From: JACXTP01 sp963789555
GTDB taxonomy: Archaea > Thermoplasmatota > Thermoplasmata > Methanomassiliicoccales > UBA472
NCBI GenBank assembly: GCA_963789555.1
Contig: CAWBKY010000005.1
Coordinates: 1 to 64,000 of the forward strand
Reading direction: 5' to 3'
Length of the DNA stretch: 64,000 nucleotides
Positions 8,870 through 18,468 of this stretch are shown one piece after another; positions within the stretch are counted from its first letter, which is position 1, and the number at the start of each line of letters is the position of its first letter. Below the pieces are notes generated by a model that was not told the origin of the DNA, made no database searches, and worked only from the letters and a program-made list of their open reading frames with translations. A program made the translations under genes and the position numbers.

Positions 8870-9616
8870 ATGATCAAGGTGGTGCTTCTAAGGCACGGGG
8901 AGAGCCAATGGAACCGGGAGAACCGCTTCACCGGATGGACCGATGTGGACCTGTCCGAGAAGGGGAAGGAGGAGGCGAAGCGGGCCGCCTCCATCCTGTT
9001 GGAGCAGGGCTTTAGCTTCGACCTCGCCTTCACCTCCGTCCTGACCAGGGCCATCCGCACCCTGTGGATCGTCCTGGACGGGATGGACCTTATGTACATC
9101 CCGGTGGAGCATTCCTACCGCCTCAACGAACGCCACTACGGCGCGCTGCAAGGCCTGAACAAGGCGGAGATGGCCAAGACCTATGGCGACAAGCAGGTGC
9201 TGGTGTGGCGGCGTTCGTACGATGTGAGGCCGCCGGCGCTGACGCTGGACGACCCCCGCCATTCCCGCCACGACCCGCGCTATGCCGCTCTCGCTGACTC
9301 GGACATCCCCCTCACAGAATGCCTCAAGGACACCGTGGCCCGGGTGGTGCCGTACTGGGAAGGGCAGATCGCCCCTCAGCTCAAGGCCGGGCGCAAGGTC
9401 ATCGTGGCCGCCCACGGCAACAGCCTGAGGGCGTTGGTGAAATACCTCGATGATGTGCCGGACCAGGACATAGTGGAGCTCAACATCCCCACCGGAGTGC
9501 CGCTGGTCTATGAACTGGATGACGACCTCCGCCCCCTCCGCCACTACTATCTGGGCGACCCGGAGGAGCTGGCCAAGGCCATCGACGCTGTGGCCAAGCA
9601 GGGCAAGGCGAAGTGA
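8870..9616 (+). CDS. gpmA: 2,3-bisphosphoglycerate-dependent phosphoglycerate mutase
   Basis: Interconverts 3- and 2-phosphoglycerate. The 248-residue protein has the phosphohistidine motif LLRHGESQWN at residues 6-15, the substrate segment ERHYGALQGLNK and the second histidine in AAHGNSLRALVKYLD. These are characteristic of the dPGM family, common in bacteria and less so in archaea. The start ATG at 8870 (MIKVVLLRHG) gives the normal N-terminus. The unrelated cofactor-independent archaeal enzyme (apgM) begins at 63197 in the same window, so this genome seems to carry both types. Confidence 0.93.
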   Translation: MIKVVLLRHGESQWNRENRFTGWTDVDLSEKGKEEAKRAASILLEQGFSFDLAFTSVLTRAIRTLWIVLDGMDLMYIPVEHSYRLNERHYGALQGLNKAEMAKTYGDKQVLVWRRSYDVRPPALTLDDPRHSRHDPRYAALADSDIPLTECLKDTVARVVPYWEGQIAPQLKAGRKVIVAAHGNSLRALVKYLDDVPDQDIVELNIPTGVPLVYELDDDLRPLRHYYLGDPEELAKAIDAVAKQGKAK

Positions 9617-9704
9617 TCCCTTCGTTCGGATTGGGCCCTGACCTATCCTTCGCTGGCAAAGAAGTAAATAAGTCGGCCGACCAGTCAGAACCTGGAGTGT
9701 TAGA

Positions 9705-10577
9705 TTGAAGAAACCCATCTTGGTGACCTCGGCCAGCAGCGTCATCGGAGGATATGTCGTCAAAGAGCTCTCGGCCCGTGGCACCCCGGTCCGCGCCATG
9801 GTCTTCGACCTGGAGAGGAAGGACGAGCTGCGCCTGCCCAACGTGGAGCTGGTGTGGGGCGACCTGCGGGACGAGGATGCCGTCCGGGCGGCCATGCAGG
9901 ACGTGGACAAGGTCTACCTGGCCACCCCTCTGGCCAAGGACATGCTGGACATGACCAAGCGTCTCGTGATGGAGGCGGAGAGGGCCGAGGTCCGTTCCGT
10001 CGTCCGTCAATCGTTCTTCGGTGCCGACCAGGGCAGGACGATGGCGCACCTCCTGCATCGGGAATGCGAGAAGGTGGTGCAGGCGTCCATCATGGACCAT
10101 ACCATCCTGCGGCCGAACCAGCTGATGCAGGGCTTTTCCCGTTACCATGCGAGTTCGATCAAGGAGAACGGGGAGCTGCGCCGGCCGGTGGGCCCAGGAC
10201 GGACGAGCTTCATCGATGCCTTCGACGTGGGAAGGGCCGCGGCCTTCGTGCTGGACGGAAACTGGCATAGCGGCAGGAAGTACTGCCTGACCGGACCTAA
10301 GGCGCTCAGCGACGACGATGTGGCCAAGGAGCTCTCGTTGCGCCTTGGCAAGGGGATCAAGGCGGTGGACACGGACCCGGAGGAGGCCTATGCCACCCTT
10401 CTGCATCTGACCGAAGATGATTGGAAGGCCAAGGCCATGCTCCAGGTGATGCAGATGGAGCGGGCCTCCTTGCTGTCGCCGGTGACCAACGACCTGAAGG
10501 CTTTGACCGGCTCGGGCCCGAGGAGCTTCGCTCAGTTCCTCGGCGATAATCTGGCTTCGTTCAAGGACGAGGCCTGA
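9705..10577 (+). CDS. NmrA-like NAD(P)-binding atypical short-chain dehydrogenase
   Basis: 290 residues with a Rossmann beginning (PILVTSASSVIGGYVV), in which the usual glycine-rich loop is degenerate, followed by an acidic or basic strand (RAMVFDLERK) and a VELVWGDLRDEDAV segment, as in NmrA/SDR-a5 proteins such as quinone reductase 2. The TTG at 9705 is the start; no upstream ATG is in frame. Some family members are redox sensors rather than enzymes. No operon partner is seen; it converges on the nitroreductase. Confidence 0.8.
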   Translation: MKKPILVTSASSVIGGYVVKELSARGTPVRAMVFDLERKDELRLPNVELVWGDLRDEDAVRAAMQDVDKVYLATPLAKDMLDMTKRLVMEAERAEVRSVVRQSFFGADQGRTMAHLLHRECEKVVQASIMDHTILRPNQLMQGFSRYHASSIKENGELRRPVGPGRTSFIDAFDVGRAAAFVLDGNWHSGRKYCLTGPKALSDDDVAKELSLRLGKGIKAVDTDPEEAYATLLHLTEDDWKAKAMLQVMQMERASLLSPVTNDLKALTGSGPRSFAQFLGDNLASFKDEA

Positions 10578-10580
10578 GGC

Positions 10581-11030
10581 CTACCATCTTTCGTGATGCA
10601 CCCGGTCCGCCTCGTAACGGTCGTTGGTGGGACGGTTCTCCCCTGGACGGCCGATGGGCAGTAGGGCGAAGGGCACGACGGCCGCGGGAAGCCCGAAGTG
10701 CTCCCTCATGGCCTTGACCCGGTCCTCGATGGGATATACCCCTAACCAGACCGACCCCAGCCCCAATGAGGTGCAGGCGAGCAGCATGTTCTCCATGGCG
10801 GCCGCGCAGTCCTGGGGCCAGAAGCCCTTGTAGCGCTCCAGGCGCTCGTCCGCGCAGACCAGGATGGCAAGTTGCGATTCCTTGACCATCTGGGCATGAG
10901 GTTGGATCCGGGAGAGCTCCTCTAGACTCTTCCTTTCCTTGACCACGATGAAATGCCATGGTCTCTCGTTCCCGGCCGAGGGCGCGCACATTCCCGCCCG
11001 CAGGACCGCCTCCAGCTCTGTGTCGCTCAC
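10581..11030 (-). CDS. Nitroreductase-family FMN oxidoreductase
   Basis: Nitroreductase fold: AGMCAPSAGNERPWHFIVV near the N-terminus, a central DCAAAMENMLLACTSLGLGSVWLG helix and a C-terminal IGRPGE motif. From GTG at 11030 it is 149 residues, but the conserved start of this family (RRSIRKYTKEPVS) is encoded in frame just upstream, back to an in-frame TAG at 11082-11084. Between that stop and 11030 the only initiation-like codons are ATA or CTG, so the true start is either unusual or hidden by an indel. Substrate unknown. Confidence 0.88.
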   Translation of the reverse strand: MSDTELEAVLRAGMCAPSAGNERPWHFIVVKERKSLEELSRIQPHAQMVKESQLAILVCADERLERYKGFWPQDCAAAMENMLLACTSLGLGSVWLGVYPIEDRVKAMREHFGLPAAVVPFALLPIGRPGENRPTNDRYEADRVHHERW

Positions 11031-11156
11031 CGGCTCCTTGGTGTACTTACGGATGCTCCTTCGCTTCAGGATCGCGTCTATCTAGACCACCGGGCTCTTA
11101 TCGTACCGGGCTTTTGATATACCTATGCAGGGAAAGGTTGATGGCCTCATGCTCGA

Positions 11157-11633
11157 ATGATTTCCTCCGAGGTGAAGCAGGTGAAGGAGATCAAGGTCCG
11201 TCTCGGCTTCGAGCGTTTCCCGGTGCAGTACACTGGCGAGGGCAAGAACCTCTCCCCGCCCATGACATTGGACGGGGCGGAGGGCAAGAGCATGGCCATG
11301 GTCGTGGACGACCCGGACGCCCCCAGCGGCACCTGGGTGCACTGGGTGATATGGAACATGCCCGTGCTGGTCAAGGTGCCGGAGGGCGTGCCCAAAGGGG
11401 GCGAGATCATCAACCCTTTCCGAGCCAGGCAAGGGACCAACTCCGGTAAGGGATTGGGATACGATGGGCCGTTCCCGCCCAAGGGGCATGGGACGCACCA
11501 CTACCATTTCAAGGTCTACATCTTGGACGGGCCGCTCGACCTTCGGCCCGGCGCCACCAAGGCCGCCTTGGAGGGGGCCATGGAAGGCCACGTACTGATG
11601 CGGGGGGAGGCCGTGGCCACCTACAGCCGGTAA
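11157..11633 (+). CDS. PEBP / YbhB-YbcL family protein
   Basis: 158 residues of the phosphatidylethanolamine-binding/Raf-kinase-inhibitor-like family. Signature strands are visible: SPPMTLDG, MAMVVDDPDAPSGTWVHWVIWNMP (ligand pocket) and GPFPPKGHGTHHYHFKVYILD. Bacterial and archaeal members are cytosolic and of uncertain role. Start ATG at 11157. Intact. Confidence 0.92.
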   Translation: MISSEVKQVKEIKVRLGFERFPVQYTGEGKNLSPPMTLDGAEGKSMAMVVDDPDAPSGTWVHWVIWNMPVLVKVPEGVPKGGEIINPFRARQGTNSGKGLGYDGPFPPKGHGTHHYHFKVYILDGPLDLRPGATKAALEGAMEGHVLMRGEAVATYSR

Positions 11634-11701
11634 TGGTCGGCCTGGAACACGGGCAGAGCTAAAATAGAGGTACGATTTTATCAGGGACCGAGGTTGAGAG
11701 G

Positions 11702-12902
11702 TTGGACCGGGCCGCGGTGGACAGGGCGAAGGAGCACTTCGCCAAGGTGGTGGAGGAGCAGATGAGACGGGTGGAGCATATGAGGTCCGCCCAATCCTGG
11801 ACGGACTTCTCCCGGCTGGACAGGATCGTCATCGGCATCGTTGGAGGGGACGGCATCGGGCCTTTCATCTGCGCCCATGCCAAGACCGTGCTGGAGTTCC
11901 TCCTCAGAGAGGAGGTGGCCCAGGGCAAGGTCGAGCTGCGCACCATCGAGGGCCTCACCATCGAGAACCGGGCCAGGGCCATGAAGGCCATACCCGAGGA
12001 CGTGCTGGCGGACATCAAAGCCTGTCATGTCGTGCTCAAAGGACCGACCACCACTCCGAAGAAGGGGGACCCCTGGCCCAACATCGAGTCGGCCAACGTG
12101 GCCATGCGCCGCGAGCTGGACCTCTTCGCCAATGTGCGCCCGGTCCGAGTGCCGGAGCAGAACATCGATTGGATGTTCTTCCGGGAGAACACCGAGGGCG
12201 CCTACATCCTTGGCAGCAAGGGCGTCAACGTGGACGAGGACCTGGCCTTCGATTTCTGCGTGGCCACCACCCAAGGTTGCGAGCGCATCATCCGTCTCGC
12301 CTTCGAGCATGCCAAGAAGAACGGTATCGACAAGGTGAGCGTCGTCACCAAGGCCAATGTGGTGAAGACCACGGACGGCAAGTTCCTCAGCACGGCCGAG
12401 AAGGTGGCAAAGGACTACCCCGGGATCAAGTGGGACGACTGGTTCATCGACATCATGACCGCCAAGCTCATCGACCCCTACCGCCGTAGCGACTTCAAGG
12501 TCATGGTCATGCCCAACCTCTATGGCGACATCCTCACCGACGAGGCGGCCCAGATCCAGGGCGGCGTGGGAACGGCCGGCTCGGCCAACATCGGCATGCG
12601 CTATGCCATGTTCGAGGCCATACATGGCTCGGCGCCGCGCATGGTCGATGAGGGTCGGGCGCAGTACGCCGACCCGAGCAGCATCATCAAGGCAGCGGCC
12701 ATGCTGCTCAACCACATCGGCAAGGTGGAGAAGGCCAGGCGATTGGAGATGGCGTTGGACCTGTGCTGCCAGACATGAGCGCCGCTTCAAGATGACCGGA
12801 CGGTCCGACGGCGCCACCGGAGAACAGTTCGCCGGCTACCTCATGGAAACGTTGACGGACCCGGACCTGGAGAGGAAGTGGAAGGCCTACCAGGTGCATT
12901 GA
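11702..12902 (+). CDS. icd: Isocitrate dehydrogenase (isocitrate/isopropylmalate dehydrogenase family), one frameshift
   Basis: Oxidative decarboxylation of isocitrate to 2-oxoglutarate. The N-terminal segment before GIVGGDGIGP, then LKGPTTTPKKGD, NIESANVAMRRELDLFANVRPV, FFRENTEGAYILG, VTKANVVKTTDGKF, the metal-binding NLYGDILTDEAA and EAIHGSAPRM are family hallmarks. One extra base at about 12775 shifts the last 40 residues (ERRFKMTGRSDGATGE) into the next frame, ending at 12902. TTG at 11702 is the likely start. Related enzymes act in leucine or coenzyme B synthesis, but the long N-terminal segment resembles methanogen isocitrate dehydrogenases. The 3' end overlaps the convergent aminopeptidase by 16 bases. 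Confidence 0.85.
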
Positions 12903-14010
12903 CGCATCAATGGCAGGAAACGGCCGTCGCGGTAGATGACCTCGCCATCGGCGATGAGCTCGCCGCCATGGCGCATATCGCACAGCATGTCCCAATGGAT
13001 CACTGAGAAGTTCTTGCCCCCGGACTCTGGGAAGCCCCGGCCCAGCGCCACATGCACCGTGCCGCCGATCTTCTCGTCGAACAGCATGTTGCGCGTGAAG
13101 CGCTTGATGCCGTAATTGGTGCCTATGCCCAGCTCACCCGCGTAGCATGCGCCGGCATCGGTCTGTATCAATCGTTTCAACAGCGCCTCGCCCTTCGCCG
13201 CCTCGGCCCGGACCACCCTGCCCTTCTCGAACCAGAGCTGGATGTCATCGATCTCCTGGCCCATCTCGATCCCGGGGAAGGAGAAGCGGATGTGCCCCTC
13301 CAACGAGTCCTCCACCGGGCTGGTGTAAACCTCCCCGTCCGGCATGTTCACCTTGCCGGCGCAGCGGACCCACGGTCGGCCTGCGATCGACATCCTGAGG
13401 TCGGTGTCCTCGGCCACGATGCGTATGTCGCGCTTGCGCTCCAGCCTGGCGCAGATCTGGTCCTGCTCCTGCTTCGCCTCGCGCCACTCCGCTCACCGGG
13501 TCCTCCCGGTCCAGCAGGCAGGCCGAGTAACAGAAGTCCTCGTACTCGCCCAGGGACATGTTCGCCTCCTGCGCGCCCGCCTCGGTGGGGAATTGGGTGC
13601 CGCACCAGCGGATCTCCTTGCGCTGCTCCCGCTCCAACATCAACCGCTCCACCGACTCCCGGCCCCGGTGCACCAATTGCATGCGTTCCGGGTCGATGTT
13701 GCTCAGGTATCGCGTGTTCCTGTTCCCCCAGACGGTGAGGTAGGCCTGCGCCGTCTCCACCGCCCGGTGGTAGGATGGGGAGGGCGTGAGCAGCTGCTCG
13801 TCCGATGCGTGCCGCAAAAGCGCCTCGTAGCAATGCTGGTCCTCGACCATCAGTTCCGGGAGCCCTCCAAGTCTGTACGATCTGGCCATAGAAGGCCCGG
13901 AGCAACGGTAGGGTGGCGACGTCGCCGTGCAGCAGGACCCGGTCCCCCGGTTTCACCTCTAGCGAATACGAGGCGAGCAATGTGGCCAGCTTATCGACCC
14001 TTGGGTCCAT
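12887..14010 (-). CDS. M29-family (thermophilic) metalloaminopeptidase, two frameshifts
   Basis: About 372 residues spread over three frames: MDPRVDKLATLL...AFYGQIVQTW (14010 to about 13870), then the central part with GNRNTRYLSNIDPERM and ANMSLGEYEDFCYSACLLDRED (to about 13495), then AEDTDLRMSIAGRPW, FSFPGIEMGQEID and the C-terminal HWDMLCDMRHGGELIADGEVIYRDGRF, which matches the metal-binding end of family M29. Both changes are one extra base. These enzymes are broad-specificity, two-metal aminopeptidases. The GIGTNYGIKRF segment also fits. Function is likely peptide turnover in the cytosol. Confidence 0.87.
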
Positions 14011-14083
14011 CGAACCTCTTCCACCCCTTCATCCATATTAAAGGTTGCCACTAGGCTCTATGGTCCTAGACCTGTTGGTGGGC

Positions 14084-14957
14084 TCAGTAAGGGCTCTTGC
14101 CGGTGACCACCGGGTTCTGCGGATAGGCCGACCACTCCGTGAAGGCGCCCTCGTAGATATGCACGCTCGGGTAGTCCAGCAACCACTTGAAGGTGAGGAA
14201 CTCCAGGGTCGCCTCGCGCCCCGTGCCGCAGGAGCAGATGACGATCTTGTCCTTCGTCGCCCCGACCGCCTCGGCCAGACGGCGCACCTCTTCTACCGGT
14301 TTGAACAACCGGGTGTTATTGGGGTCCATCAGGCTGGCCCAGGGCAGGTTGACCGAACCAGGTATGTGCCCGGGTCGGGCCCAGACGCCCTTGCCTTCGT
14401 ATACCGCCGGGGGCCGGGCATCGAGCACGATCACGTTCCCCTTGTCCTTCATCTCCTTGACGTCCTCCATGTCCACGAAGTAGTCGTCGTTCACTTCCAC
14501 CTCGAATTCGCTGGAATCCTTGGAGGGGAACATCTGGGTGAGGACCTTTCCTTCAGCCTTCCACTTGTCCAGCCCGCCATCGAGCACATAGATCTTGTCG
14601 TGGCCGTAACGGGCCAGATGCATAGGCCCATTTGGACTGCTCCAGACCATCGCCCCATTTCTTCACCGCACCTACGCCAGTGTAGACCAGGGCGGGCTTG
14701 CCCCTCTCCACGCCCAGTCGCCCGATGATCGGCTCGATCGCCTCGCCGGGGACGAAGACCTGAGGGAAGCCATACTCGTTCACCCGGAGCAATCCCTCGT
14801 TGGCGTAGACGGCCCCGGGTATGTGCTCCGCGATGTAATCGTGGATGTTCGGTTGCGTGTCGATGATGACCATGTCGTCGTCGAGATGGTCCGCCAGCCA
14901 ATCGCTGGAGACCCACCTCACCTTGCCCTCGCCGGATGGGAACGGATGCGCTGCCAT
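14084..14957 (-). CDS. sseA: Thiosulfate/3-mercaptopyruvate sulfurtransferase (two rhodanese domains), one frameshift
   Basis: Two tandem rhodanese domains. The N-terminal inactive one (DWLADHLDDDMVIIDTQPN, HIPGAVYANE) reads from ATG 14957. The C-terminal one (VIVLDARPPAVYEG, GHIPGSVNLPW) carries the catalytic Cys in ICSCGTGREAT. One extra base near 14640 separates the halves. It transfers sulfane sulfur to cyanide or other thiophilic acceptors. In an anaerobe a role in sulfur trafficking is plausible. Joined length about 290 residues, normal for the family. Confidence 0.88.
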
Positions 14958-15066
14958 GATGATTGCCTCGGAAAATCAAGGGGAGCGACAGGTTATTAAA
15001 AGATTGTTAAGGGCAGGGCTGGAGCTGGAAGTAGATTGCCAAATGACCGGACCGTTCGTGATATGA

Positions 15067-15402
15067 TCAGGTCTGATTGTTCTGGGATTGGAACTTCGTG
15101 TAGCGGTCCAGAACGTAGCAGACATTGTCGGCCAGTTCCTTGGAGACCAGACCGCTGGTCTGGGATTCCCGGACATAGTTCTTGGCCTCCACGATGGAGG
15201 TCCTCGACGCTTTGGCGATGATGTTGGCCAAGAAGGTCTGCATGAGATTGGGGTCCATTTCCTTGTTGTTCATCGCTTCCCTTAGGTCATACTTGAACTC
15301 GTTAATTCGCCTCAAGTTGAGCATGGGAACGCGGGTGGTATCGCTGGCGGACGGTCTGTATTTCTCCTTCCTGTCCTTGAAGTTCTTTCCTCGATAGGCC
15401 AA
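15067..15402 (-). CDS. Hypothetical protein, 111 residues
   Basis: Not recognised. The protein is charged and soluble: a basic N-terminus (MAYRGKNFKDRKEKYRP), then a helical body with alternating acidic and hydrophobic residues (NEFKYDLREAMNNKEMDPNL, IVEAKNYVRESQ) and no membrane span or Cys motif. Codon use resembles its neighbours, although it is somewhat less G+C-rich. The ATG at 15402 is preceded by an A/T-rich stretch that could hold a promoter (ATATATGG on the minus strand, at about 15440-15447). No operon partner. Confidence 0.6.
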   Translation of the reverse strand: MAYRGKNFKDRKEKYRPSASDTTRVPMLNLRRINEFKYDLREAMNNKEMDPNLMQTFLANIIAKASRTSIVEAKNYVRESQTSGLVSKELADNVCYVLDRYTKFQSQNNQT

Positions 15403-15517
15403 AATTATTTCTCCAGTGGATGTTCTATGACGCTTAACCCATATATAAATCTATTTCAAAAACGGAAAGGATGGATAGGACTGGTAGGTACCAGTCCAGG
15501 TCTTGTTCGGAGCGCCC

Positions 15518-15965
15518 TCATTTCTTCTTCTTGGGGGCCGCCTTCTTCTTGGGGGCGGGTTTCTTCTCCGCCTTCTCCAGGTCCTCCTCGTCCCATTCCT
15601 CGAAGAGCTGAGTGATGCCATACTTGGCGGTGGACCAGGTCGGAACGCCACCGGTGAGGACGGCGACGTTAAGGGCCTCGATGATCTCATCCCTGGTGGC
15701 ACCATAGTTCTTGGCCACCTTGGCCTGGGGATAGATGCAGTCGTCGCACATGCGCACCGCCACGCAGGCCAAGGCGATGAGGCGCTTGGTCTTGCGGTCC
15801 AAGGCCCCGTCCTCCACCATGATCCGGTCCATGTCGTGGATCAAGCGCTGCCAGCTCAGGGTGGTGCTTCTTGATGTGGTGCAAGGTGTTCGGCGTGTAA
15901 CCGCCCATCTCCTTCGAAAGCTTATCAACGGCCTCGTCGGCCCCCATTCTCATGCATTCCCTCAT
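15518..15965 (-). CDS. Carboxymuconolactone decarboxylase (AhpD-like) family protein, one frameshift
   Basis: About 148 residues. The N-terminal helix (MRECMRMGADEAVDKL...HHIKKHHPEL) reads from ATG 15965. After one extra base near 15850 the core continues through DRIMVEDGALDRKTKRLIALACVAVRMCDDCIYPQAKVAKNYGATRDEI, which holds the CxxC redox pair typical of the AhpD/CMD fold. The tail is a run of Lys-Pro-Ala repeats (KPAPKKKAAPKKKK). Family members act as alkylhydroperoxidase partners or decarboxylases; which applies is open. Confidence 0.85.
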
Positions 15966-16006
15966 GTGATCACTGCTGCTGGAATGGGAGGTGGGGGTAA
16001 AAAGCG

Positions 16007-16815
16007 TTATCGGCGAACGGTGCTCACTTCTCTGCCAGCTCGTGCTGGTGATAATCCCCGACATCCGTGGGCCGGTTCGGTTCCTTGCAGGCTCTTGGCC
16101 GACCTCGCTGCTGGATATGCCTCCGTGCCGTTCTTGTTCGCAGGTGGCAGCTTGCGCTTGCGGTTGGCCGGGTCCCAGCGCTCGCCGGTGACCATGTAGA
16201 CCACACGCTCGCCGATGTTGCAGGCATGGTCCGCCACCCGCTCCAGGTACCGGGCGATCAGGATGTAGTGGATGCCGACCGTGATCTTCTTCGGGTCCTC
16301 GAACATGTAGGTGAGCATCTCCCGGAAGATGGTGTCGTAGAGCTCGTCGATCTCATCGTCCCGGTCGAAGAGCTTACGCGCCTCCACCGCGTTGCCGGTG
16401 GTGTAGTAGTCCACCGAATCGGTCACCATCCCCACCACCTTCGATGCCATCTGGGGCAGGCTGAGCATCTTCTTGAACTTCTGACCGTCGAAGACCTCGG
16501 CGATCTCCGCGATGTCCCAGGCATAGCGCCCGATGCGGCTCAGGTCCTCGATGACCTTCCAGCTGACGGAGACGCGGCGCAGGTCGCTGGCCACCGGGGT
16601 GTACAGCGCGATGATGTCGGTGCAATGCTTCTCGATCATCATCTCGTACGGTAGAGCTCCTTGTCCAGCTTCCTGACCTCGTCCTTGAGGTAGTAGTCCC
16701 CGGTGACGATCAGCTTGACCGCCTTCTCGATGGCCAGGCGGGCCAGCTCGCCCATCTCCTCCACTTCCTTGTTCAGCTCCTCCATCTCGTGCGCGAACTG
16801 TACCCTCGATGTCAT
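16007..16815 (-). CDS. phoU: PhoU phosphate-uptake regulator, one frameshift
   Basis: Two three-helix PhoU repeats. The first (MTSRVQFAHEMEELNKEVEEMGELARLAIEKAV) reads from ATG 16815. After a frame change near 16645, which is best explained by a missing base, the rest follows with the metal-binding E/DxxxD patterns FDRDDEIDELYD and ARYLERVADHACNIGERVVYMVTG. It modulates the Pst transporter so that phosphate import stops when phosphate is plentiful. It directly follows pstB. The last 50 residues, rich in Ala and Arg, look unlike PhoU and may be an out-of-frame artefact after about 16180. Confidence 0.88.
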
Positions 16816-16816
16816 T

Positions 16817-17609
16817 TCAACCCATCCTCCCGGTGATGTACTGCTCGGTCAGATCCTTCTCGGGCTTCTCGAATATCTGCTTGGTCTCGCCGAACTCGAT
16901 CAGCTCGCCAAGATAGAAATATGCCGTCCGGTCGGCGACGCGGGCGGCCTGCTGCATGTTGTGCGTGACGATGAGCACGGTGTAATCCTTCTTCAGGTCG
17001 ATGAGCAGGTCCTCGATCTTGGCGGTGGCGATGGGGTCGAGGGCCGAGCATGGCTCATCGAAGAGGATGATCTCCGGTTTGATGGCCAGGGCCCGGGCGA
17101 TGCACAGACGCTGCTGCTGACCTCCGGATAGGTTGTAGGCGCTCTTGTCCAGGCGGTCGCTCACCTCCTCCCAAAGGGCGGCCCGCTTCAGGCTCCATTC
17201 CACGATGTCCTTCAGCTGCTGCTTGTTGTAGCTGCTGATGCTGCCCCTTCTCGTCCGACGAAACCGTGCAGACGGGGGGCGTAGGCGATGTTCTCGAATA
17301 TGGACTTGGGGAAGGGGTTGGGCCTCTGGAACACCATGCCGATGCGCTTCCTGCACCTCCACCGCGTCCACGCCCTTGCCGTAGATGTCCTTGCCGTCGA
17401 CGTTGACCGTGCCCTTGACGGTGCAGCCCATCACCAGGTCGTTCATGCGGTTGATGCTGCGGATGAAGGTGGACTTGCCACATCCGGACGGCCCGATGAT
17501 GGCGGTGATCTCCCTCTCGTTGATCTTGATGTCCACGTTCTTCAGGGCGTGGTGTCTTCTCGAAATATACGTTCAGGTCCTGGACTTCTATCTTGCGAAT
17601 GGGGATCAC
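16817..17609 (-). CDS. pstB: Phosphate ABC transporter ATP-binding protein, about four frameshifts
   Basis: The ATPase that powers PstCA. It starts at GTG 17609, overlapping the pstA stop (IPIRKIEVQDLNVYFEKT). Walker A is GPSGCGKST, then the signature LSGGQQQRLCIARALA, Walker B IILFDEPCSALD and the switch His in VTHNMQQAARVAD. Extra bases near 17555, 17355 and 17245-17255 (two) move short stretches such as KRIGMVFQRPNPFP out of frame. Removing one base at each restores a normal protein of about 260 residues. Confidence 0.9.
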
Positions 17610-18468
17610 CACTTGTACTTCTGTCTGTAGCGTTTGCGAATGACGATGGCGACCAGGTTCATGCCGACCACCAGGGCCACCAGCACCAGGGCGGTGCCCC
17701 ATGCCACGGCGTAGGCGCGGTCGACGTTGGCGGTCTGCGTCACCAGGATGTAGATGTAATAGGGCATGGCCTGGAACGAGTCCAAGTAGGGAGTTCGGTA
17801 TGGCGGCGGTGGCCACCACGCCGGTCACCAGTATGGGTGCGGTCTCGCCGGCGGCCCGGGACAGGGACAGGATCACGCCGGTGAGCACCCCGGACATGGA
17901 ATAGGGGACGGTGTGGTGCCTCATGGTCTGCCAGCGTGTGGCCCCCAAGAGCGATGGAGGCGTCCCGGAGGGATTGGGGCACGGCCTCCAGCGCCTCGCG
18001 GGTGGCGACCATGGTGACCGGCAGGACCATCAGGCCCAAGGTGAGGCCGGCGGCGATCAGGCTGAGCCCGAACTGCATGTAGCCGACGAACAGGGCGACG
18101 CCGAGCAGACCGTAGACGATGGACGGCACGCCGGCCAGGTTGTTGATCACTATCCAGAGGATGCGGTTCCAGGAATATTTGCCCAAGTACTCCACCAGGA
18201 ATATCGTCCCCAGGACGCCCACCGGTATGGCGATGCCGAGCACCAGGAGCATGAGGTAGAAGGTCCCCACCAGAGGACCCCAGATGCCGCCCTCGGTCTG
18301 CGCCCCCGTGTCGTCTATCTCCGGCGACTGGGTGAGGAAGTCCCAGGAGAGCATGGGCAGACCGTTCACGATGATGGACCCTAGAATGATGACCAGGGTC
18401 AACAGCACGATCACCATGCAGGCGCCGAGCAGGCCGAATATTATGGTCTGCTTGTCGTTGCGGTTCAT
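17606..18468 (-). CDS. pstA: Phosphate ABC transporter permease PstA, two frameshifts
   Basis: Inner membrane permease with six predicted spans. ATG at 18468 overlaps the pstC stop. The loop EALEAVPQSLRDASIALGATRWQT (the EAA coupling motif for PstB) crosses an extra base near 17945, and HHTVPYSMSGVLTGVILSLSRAAGETAPIL follows in the next frame. A further extra base near 17795 leads into the last span and RKRYRQKYKW at the C-terminus. Works with PstC as the channel. Confidence 0.9.

Noticed and set aside
8888..9910. 340-codon minus-strand frame opposite gpmA
   Set aside because: Antisense to an unmistakable phosphoglycerate mutase, with no domain of its own.
11681..12817. 378-codon minus-strand frame opposite isocitrate dehydrogenase
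   Set aside because: Shadow frame with His/Gly/Val-rich translation; the plus strand has all family motifs.
16007..16190. Arg/Ala-rich C-terminal tail of PhoU as a new domain
   Set aside because: Probably out-of-frame translation after the natural end; no conserved pattern.
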